DNA of 11,255 nucleotides, taken from assembly GCA_903845315.1 (NCBI GenBank), contig CAIMWY010000179.1, forward strand, positions 1-11,255. Direction: 5' to 3'. A program made the position numbers and the translations under genes. This DNA comes from an uncultured Burkholderiales bacterium (GTDB lineage: Bacteria; Pseudomonadota; Gammaproteobacteria; Burkholderiales; Burkholderiaceae). The notes under the pieces were generated by a model. That model was not told where the DNA came from. It saw only the letters and a program-made list of their open reading frames with translations, and searched no databases. How positions within the stretch are numbered: position 1 is the first letter of the stretch; every line of letters begins with the position of its first letter. Shown here piece by piece: positions 7,219 through 11,255 of this stretch.

Positions 7219-7336
7219 GTAGGTATCCTGAGAGAGAATTAAAACAGCCAGAATCTACAAGCAATTCAACTCTTTGCCAGTAATTCAGGAGACTCTCAGC
7301 GCAGGGCCTGCGTCGTCGGACAAGCCGAGGGGCTGC

Positions 7337-7684
7337 TCAGGTCTTGTGGTCGACCAAGTGGCCTGCTAATTTACTCAGCGTGTGTGCATCCGTGGTGAAG
7401 TTTTTGAATTCCAAAGTTCTCACCACCTCTCCGGTGACATGGTTGGTGATCTTGACCAACAACTTGTTGCCTTTGTTGTCCACTGAATAAGCTATTTGGG
7501 TTTCGTCGCTGACAACCGGGATGGGCTTCTTCTCTAATTTTTTCTCAGTGATTTCAGGTGCAATGGCTACTTGGGGTCTGGTTTGCATCGTGGCCTGACT
7601 GCTGAGCGGGCGGCCCATAGCTTCGCCCGCCATCGCATTTGCGCCGGCTGGGGGTAGCTGAAGATTGCCCAAAACAGAAGTCAT
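7337..7684 (-). CDS. FlaG-like flagellar protein (tentative)
   Basis: A 115-residue protein with a low-complexity N-terminal half (Ala, Pro, Gln, Lys-rich, 1-60) and a C-terminal domain beginning IAYSVDNKGNKLLVKI (64-79), followed by TGEVVR (84-89) and a short helical tail. The pattern of an S-V-D strand, a VK-I strand and TGEV-R matches the C-terminal core of FlaG proteins, small flagellin-associated proteins that affect filament length or polymerisation. A sigma-28-like promoter upstream agrees with a late flagellar gene. No other flagellar gene is in view, so this is an orphan copy. I use the ATG at 7684, with GGAAAGG six bases upstream, not the GTG just before it. It might instead be an unrelated hypothetical protein; no other family fits better. 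Confidence 0.6.
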   Translation of the reverse strand: MTSVLGNLQLPPAGANAMAGEAMGRPLSSQATMQTRPQVAIAPEITEKKLEKKPIPVVSDETQIAYSVDNKGNKLLVKITNHVTGEVVRTLEFKNFTTDAHTLSKLAGHLVDHKT

Positions 7685-7726
7685 CACAGACCTTTCCAGT
7701 AGAGCTTATCGCTCATCGTGTGTGAA

Positions 7727-7753
7727 GAATCGACCTGGGTTGTGAGAACTTGA
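7727..7753 (-). promoter_or_regulatory. Sigma-28 (FliA)-like promoter of the FlaG-like gene
   Basis: On the minus strand TCAAGTTC (7753-7746) and GTCGATTC (7734-7727) are separated by exactly 11 bases. Against the enterobacterial FliA consensus TAAAGTTT-N11-GCCGATAA this is 6 of 8 and 5 of 8 matches with the right spacing. The start of transcription would be near 7720, giving a leader of about 36 bases before the ATG at 7684 that includes GGAAAGG. Confidence 0.5.
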
Positions 7754-7823
7754 GGACCTTTGCAATTATTTTTTAAGGGTTTTCTTTAGCCTTCGCACTC
7801 AGAGCGATCCCTATCATGCCCGG

Positions 7824-8804
7824 ATGACCATCCAACCCTTGTCTTTCCTGTCCGTGCTTTGCAGCCTGCTGTGTGCTTTGTTTTGCAGTTCAGTCACGTA
7901 TGCCCAAGCGACATACCCTTCCAAACCCATCCGCTTGATCGTGCCGTTCCCGCCGGGCGGAGGTGCTGAGGCAACGGCGCGTTTGATCGCGCACAAGATC
8001 GGTGAAAGCCTAGGGCAAGCGGTGGTGGTGGAAACGCGCGCGGGCGCTGGCGGCAACATTGGCACCGAATATGTCGCGCGTGCCCAGCCCGATGGTTACA
8101 CCTTGCTGCTGGCCACCAACGGCATGGCCATCCAGCCGCATTTGCAAAAACTCGCGTGGGACCCCATCAAAGACTTCACCCCTGTGGGCTTGGTAGCAGT
8201 GTATTCCTTGGTCATTGCAGTTCACCCCTCGGTGGCGGCACAAAACCTGCCCGATCTGATTGCCTATGCCAAGGCCCATCCCCGTCAGTTGACTTATGGC
8301 TCGTCCGGCAGTGGTGGGCCATTGCACATGGGGGCAGAGTTGTTCCGTTCGCATGCAGGAATTGATTTGCTGCATGTCCCCTACAAAGGCAATGCGCCGA
8401 TGACCATTGCCTTGTTGTCGGGTGAAATCAATATGGTGTTCGACAGTCCTGTGGGGCCCTTGCCCAACATCCGTGCCGGTAAAGTGCGCGCCTTGGCCAC
8501 CACGGGTAAGCGTCGATCTTCCAGCTTGCCAGACGTGCCCACCGTCATCGAATCGGGCTTGCCTGGCTTTGAGTACGAATCATGGAACGGCATCGTGGCC
8601 CCTGCGGGCACGCCCAAAGACATTGTGGCGCGCTTGAGCAACGAAGTGGCCAAAGCTGTGGCCAGCCCAGATGTGCGAGAGCGCCTGATCGCTTTGGGCT
8701 ACGAACCCCGTGTGGCCAAGACCGACGACTTTGCCAACCTCATTGCCGCAGACATGAACAGATTTGGTCGGGTGGTCAAAGACGTTGGCATGAAGCTCGA
8801 CTGA
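7824..8804 (+). CDS. Bug/TctC-family periplasmic substrate-binding protein
   Basis: A 326-residue exported binding protein. A hydrophobic signal segment (5-24) ends at a likely cleavage after TYA (27). The mature protein shows the Bug pattern YPSKPIRLIVPFPPGGGAEA (31-50), VETRAGAGGNIGTEYVAR (69-86), AQPDGYTLLLATNG (87-100) and LTYGSSGSGGPLHMG in the middle, followed by HVPYKG. The length is normal. These proteins bind small carboxylated or amide ligands in the periplasm; many Burkholderiales carry dozens of copies without a paired permease. The ATG at 7824 has no good ribosome site, but starting there gives a complete signal peptide. It is convergent with the LysR gene, 32 bases away, and close to hyuA, so its ligand may be the hyuA substrate or the inducer. 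The ligand is unknown. Confidence 0.93.
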   Translation: MTIQPLSFLSVLCSLLCALFCSSVTYAQATYPSKPIRLIVPFPPGGGAEATARLIAHKIGESLGQAVVVETRAGAGGNIGTEYVARAQPDGYTLLLATNGMAIQPHLQKLAWDPIKDFTPVGLVAVYSLVIAVHPSVAAQNLPDLIAYAKAHPRQLTYGSSGSGGPLHMGAELFRSHAGIDLLHVPYKGNAPMTIALLSGEINMVFDSPVGPLPNIRAGKVRALATTGKRRSSSLPDVPTVIESGLPGFEYESWNGIVAPAGTPKDIVARLSNEVAKAVASPDVRERLIALGYEPRVAKTDDFANLIAADMNRFGRVVKDVGMKLD

Positions 8805-8836
8805 GCAGGTTAGCGCGCAACTTCAACCGTTCGAAC

Positions 8837-9778
8837 TTAGCTTGGCTGCGCCTGGCCAGCTGAGGTCAAGCCATTGGCGGTGTCGACGATCAGTTCTGCA
8901 ATCACCTTCTGCGCCAAAGTCATCACCATTCCTGCGCGAGGGGTCAGGGCCATCATGCGTGGCAACGCCGGGCCGACGATTTTTGCCGCTTGCAATCGCT
9001 TGTTCTGCAACTCAGGTTGCAGGGCCATAGGTCCCAGCAAGGTGTGCATGCCAGCTTGCATCACCATTTCTTTTTGAACCGTCAGTGAGTCAGCTTCCAT
9101 GCTCACTGTCAGCTCAAAGCCCTGTGATCGGGCCAAGCTGTCTAAGTTGTCGCGCCAGACGCTGGGCCGACACGGCAGCACCAGGTTGAGCTTGGCCAAC
9201 TCCGAGAAGTTGACCGTTTTTTTGCGTGTCAATTTGTCACCCAGGGGGCCCACCAAAAATGAATCCACCTCCCGCAGCACTTTGTCACTGCGGTTGAGGT
9301 GTTGCGGGTGCACATAGCGAATGGCCAAATCAAATTTCGCGTGCTGCAGACCATCTTCCATCTGGCTGTCCAAGGCTTCACGCACACTGATGCGCACCAA
9401 GGGATAGAGCACCTTGGCGCGTGCCAGCACCGGGCACAACAGGGGGCGCACGGTGGACGGCATGGTGCCAATGCGCACCTCGCCAATGGGTACGCCTGAG
9501 CCCGAACGAATGTCGTTGGCCAATTGCTCGGTGTGCGCCAGCCAGGCTTGCACGCGCGGCAGCGCCCACCGTCCCAGTTCAGACAAGTGCACCCCGCGTC
9601 CGTGCCGGATGAATAAAGGTCCGCCGCATTGGGCTTCCAACTCGGCCAGTTGCCGACTCAGCTGCGGCTGTGCGATGTCGCGCAGCATCGAGACCTTGCT
9701 CAAGCTGCCTTGCTCGGCCAAGTCCATGAACAAGCGCCACAGCTGAGGCCGCATGGCAGAGAGTGAAATGTGGGGCAT
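8837..9778 (-). CDS. LysR-family transcriptional regulator
   Basis: A 313-residue cytoplasmic regulator. The N-terminal winged helix-turn-helix is at about 13-70: LFMDLAEQGSLSKVSMLRDIAQPQLSRQLAELE, then GGPLFIRHGRGVHLSELG, close to the classical LysR pattern F-x-R and T-x-x-G. Residues 98-300 form the two-lobed effector-binding domain, starting VRIGTMPSTVRPLLCPVLAR. The length fits the family. ATG at 9778 with a weak AGG seven bases upstream is used; the ATG at 9754 would shorten the protein by eight residues and is possible. It is transcribed away from the hyuA gene at 9912, the usual arrangement of a LysR regulator and its target, and a dyad in the gap supports control of both. The inducer is probably the Hyu substrate or a derivative (inference). 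Confidence 0.93.
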   Translation of the reverse strand: MPHISLSAMRPQLWRLFMDLAEQGSLSKVSMLRDIAQPQLSRQLAELEAQCGGPLFIRHGRGVHLSELGRWALPRVQAWLAHTEQLANDIRSGSGVPIGEVRIGTMPSTVRPLLCPVLARAKVLYPLVRISVREALDSQMEDGLQHAKFDLAIRYVHPQHLNRSDKVLREVDSFLVGPLGDKLTRKKTVNFSELAKLNLVLPCRPSVWRDNLDSLARSQGFELTVSMEADSLTVQKEMVMQAGMHTLLGPMALQPELQNKRLQAAKIVGPALPRMMALTPRAGMVMTLAQKVIAELIVDTANGLTSAGQAQPS

Positions 9779-9781
9779 GTC

Positions 9782-9808
9782 ATACCTATCACTTAATTGA
9801 TATACCTA
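9782..9808. promoter_or_regulatory. Candidate LysR operator: dyad inside a direct repeat
   Basis: TATCA (9787-9791) and TGATA (9798-9802) form a dyad around six bases; with the inner TTAA, seven of eight pairs of the 16-bp element match. ATACCTA occurs at 9782-9788 and again at 9802-9808, twenty bases apart, so on one face of the helix. The element begins three bases before the LysR start codon, which would allow self-repression. Its centre lies about 66 bases before the predicted hyuA transcription start, the usual distance of a LysR recognition site. The spacing is not the exact T-N11-A form. Confidence 0.5.
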
Positions 9809-9825
9809 GTTTGCCAGATTTGTCA

Positions 9826-9854
9826 TTGACTGCATGTCAGGGCGTTCCTACCAT
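9826..9854 (+). promoter_or_regulatory. Candidate sigma-70 promoter of the right-hand hyuA gene
   Basis: TTGACT (9826-9831) and TACCAT (9849-9854) are separated by 17 bases: five of six and four of six matches to the consensus. Transcription would start near 9861, leaving a leader of about 50 bases. The weak -10 box is what one expects of a promoter needing a LysR activator. This is a prediction by eye only. Confidence 0.4.
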
Positions 9855-9911
9855 CGCGTGGCTGGTGTGCTCGACGCACCTGTTTGTTCGACTTCTCTAT
9901 CCCAAGACCCC

Positions 9912-11255
9912 ATGCCCAAACACCAACCCTCCCGATACCGCGTGGCCGCAGACATTGGCGGCACCTTCACTGACGTGGCCGCCTTTGACGAAAAGCTGGG
10001 CCGTTTCACGCTGGGTAAAACCCTCACCACGCCGCGACACTTGGTCGACGGCATCTTGACCGGCTTGCAAAAAACCGGGGTTGCGCTCGAAGACGCGCAT
10101 TTATTTTTACATGGCTCCACCGTGGCCATCAACACAATGTTGGAGCGCAGTGGGGCTCGTACCGCGCTCATCACCACGCGTGGCTTTCGCGACATTTATG
10201 AGATCGGGCGCATCAACCGTCCCGATTCGTTCAACCTGTGGCACCGCAAGCACCAGCCCTTGGTCGAGCGCGACCTACGCTTTGAGCTGACCGAGCGCAT
10301 GATGGCCGATGGCACCATTTACAAGCCTTTGGCCATGGACGAGTTGTCAGCCCTGTGCGAGAAGCTCAAAACACTCAAGCTCGATGCGGTGGCAATTTTG
10401 TTTTTGCACTCCTACCGCAACCCACTGCACGAACAAACCGTGCGTGACTACCTGCGCAAAGAGTTGCCGCATGTGTTTGTGTCTATCTCCAGCGAGTTGT
10501 CCCAGGAATACCGCGAGTTCGAGCGCACCTCCACCGTGGTGGCCAATGCCTACATTGGCCCACGGGTGGACAAATACCTGGGTGAGATTGAAGACGAACT
10601 CAAGGCGGTGGACTTTGAGGGCAAGTTCCTGGTGGTGCAGTCCACCGGTGGCTTGTATTCGCTCAGCGAGGCTCGCCAAGACTGTGTGCGCATGATGGAG
10701 TCAGGCCCTGCGGCGGGCGTGATCGGTACTCAGGCGTTGTGCAAGGCCTTGAATATCCAAAACGCCATCGCGTTTGACATGGGCGGCACGACCGCCAAGG
10801 CAGGCGTGGTGCGCCATGGCCGTGCTTTGGTGGCCAACAGCGTGATGATTGGCGGCTACCTCACGGGCTTGCCTTTGCTCACCCCCATGATCGACATCCA
10901 CGAGGTCGGCACGGGCGGCGGCAGCATTGCCAGCCTAAGCGGCACCGGTGCCTTGCGTGTGGGCCCGCAAAGCGCAGGCGCTTCGCCTGGGCCGGTTTGT
11001 TACGGCTTGGGAGGCACTGAGCCGACAGTGACTGACGCCAATTTGATCTTGGGGCGCTTGGATGCTAAAAACTTCTTAGGCGGCGAAATGCTGCTAGACA
11101 AAGCGGCCGCCACGGCGGCCATGAACGAGAAGATTGCCAAGCCCTTGGGGCTATCGGTCACTGAAGCAGCCTTGGGCATTTTGCGCATTGGTGCGGCGGC
11201 CATGTCGCACGCGGTCAAGGGTGTCACCACCGACCGCGGGCTCGACCCGGGTGCC
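9912..11255 (+). CDS. hyuA: Hydantoinase A / 5-oxoprolinase-type subunit, N-terminal part (partial)
   Basis: An open frame of 448 codons runs from the ATG at 9912 to the right edge without a stop. The N terminus YRVAADIGGTFTDVA (9-23) is the phosphate-binding loop of the HyuA/oxoprolinase family, which has an actin/ASKHA-type ATPase fold. Further marks are HGSTVAINTMLERSG (67-81), TTRGFRDIYEIGR (88-100), SGPAAGV, the second phosphate loop FDMGGTTAKAG (288-298) and HEVGTGGGSIA (330-340). With HyuB the enzyme uses ATP to open hydantoin or oxoproline rings, or to carboxylate ketones. No clear ribosome site precedes the ATG, but the frame and family N terminus fit this start; a GTG at 9867 is less likely. 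A hyuB gene would be expected beyond the edge. Sampled G+C is about 60%, higher than in the left hyuB. Confidence 0.93.
   Translation, partial: MPKHQPSRYRVAADIGGTFTDVAAFDEKLGRFTLGKTLTTPRHLVDGILTGLQKTGVALEDAHLFLHGSTVAINTMLERSGARTALITTRGFRDIYEIGRINRPDSFNLWHRKHQPLVERDLRFELTERMMADGTIYKPLAMDELSALCEKLKTLKLDAVAILFLHSYRNPLHEQTVRDYLRKELPHVFVSISSELSQEYREFERTSTVVANAYIGPRVDKYLGEIEDELKAVDFEGKFLVVQSTGGLYSLSEARQDCVRMMESGPAAGVIGTQALCKALNIQNAIAFDMGGTTAKAGVVRHGRALVANSVMIGGYLTGLPLLTPMIDIHEVGTGGGSIASLSGTGALRVGPQSAGASPGPVCYGLGGTEPTVTDANLILGRLDAKNFLGGEMLLDKAAATAAMNEKIAKPLGLSVTEAALGILRIGAAAMSHAVKGVTTDRGLDPGA

Noticed and set aside
7300..7312. Stem CGCAG-GGC-CTGCG downstream of the FlaG-like gene as a terminator
   Set aside because: Five pairs with a three-base loop and no T run on the minus strand; chance occurrence is likely.
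7816..7827. A three-codon upstream reading frame whose stop overlaps the Bug start as ATGA
   Set aside because: Such tiny frames occur often by chance and no ribosome site precedes it.
7824..7905. Lipoprotein signal in the second Bug protein because of Cys residues near the signal peptide
   Set aside because: The residues before Cys21 (ALF) do not fit a lipobox, and a normal cleavage site after TYA is present.
8824..8840. Palindrome GTTCGAAC between the second Bug gene and LysR as a regulatory site
   Set aside because: It lies between two convergent gene ends, where an operator is not expected, and is short.
9763..10059. A 98-codon open frame on the plus strand across the LysR-hyuA gap
   Set aside because: It overlaps the start of hyuA in another frame, crosses the regulatory region and lacks a ribosome site or domain pattern.

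Overview
The window looks like a chromosomal segment of a betaproteobacterium, most likely Burkholderiales of the Comamonadaceae type. This rests on two periplasmic Bug (TctC-like) binding proteins, paired hydantoinase/oxoprolinase genes and a LysR regulator in a catabolic neighbourhood, all typical of that group; no marker gene allows a firmer placement. There are eleven genes inside or cut by the edges, no RNA gene, no insertion sequence and no CRISPR array. No gap between genes exceeds 140 bases.

Layout. (1) 1-2875, plus strand: the tail of a hyuA-type gene, a complete hyuB-type gene and a fumarylacetoacetate-hydrolase-family gene, each joined to the next by an ATGA stop/start overlap, so a tightly coupled operon. 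(2) 2896-5589, minus strand: a Bug-type binding protein, an MFS permease overlapping it by ATGA, then a small coiled-coil plus helix-turn-helix protein. (3) 5729-6915, plus strand, divergent from block 2: a short-chain dehydrogenase-like protein and a small cupin in one operon. The cupin stop codon lies just past a perfect 9-bp hairpin. (4) 6925-7684, minus strand: a DUF1330 protein and a FlaG-like protein with a sigma-28-like promoter. (5) 7824-11255: a second Bug binding protein, a convergent LysR regulator and, divergent from LysR, the first 448 residues of a second hyuA gene running off the right edge. The LysR-hyuA gap holds a dyad and a direct repeat that look like the regulator's binding site.

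Together this reads as an accessory catabolic region. Bug proteins and the MFS permease would capture and import organic acids, amides or cyclic imides. HyuA/HyuB-type enzymes would open or carboxylate a ring or carbonyl compound with ATP, and the FAH-family enzyme, the dehydrogenase-like protein and the cupin would process the products. The actual substrates cannot be read from the sequence. Sampled composition is lower on the left (27/60 G+C at 841-900, 25/60 at 1621-1680) than on the right (36/60 at 10261-10320), so the two hyu loci may have different histories.

The most unusual item is the dehydrogenase-like protein at 5729-6523. All four positions of the classical SDR catalytic tetrad are replaced, with Asn and Lys apparently exchanged. 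I found no clear sign of a wholly new multi-gene system such as a defence island.
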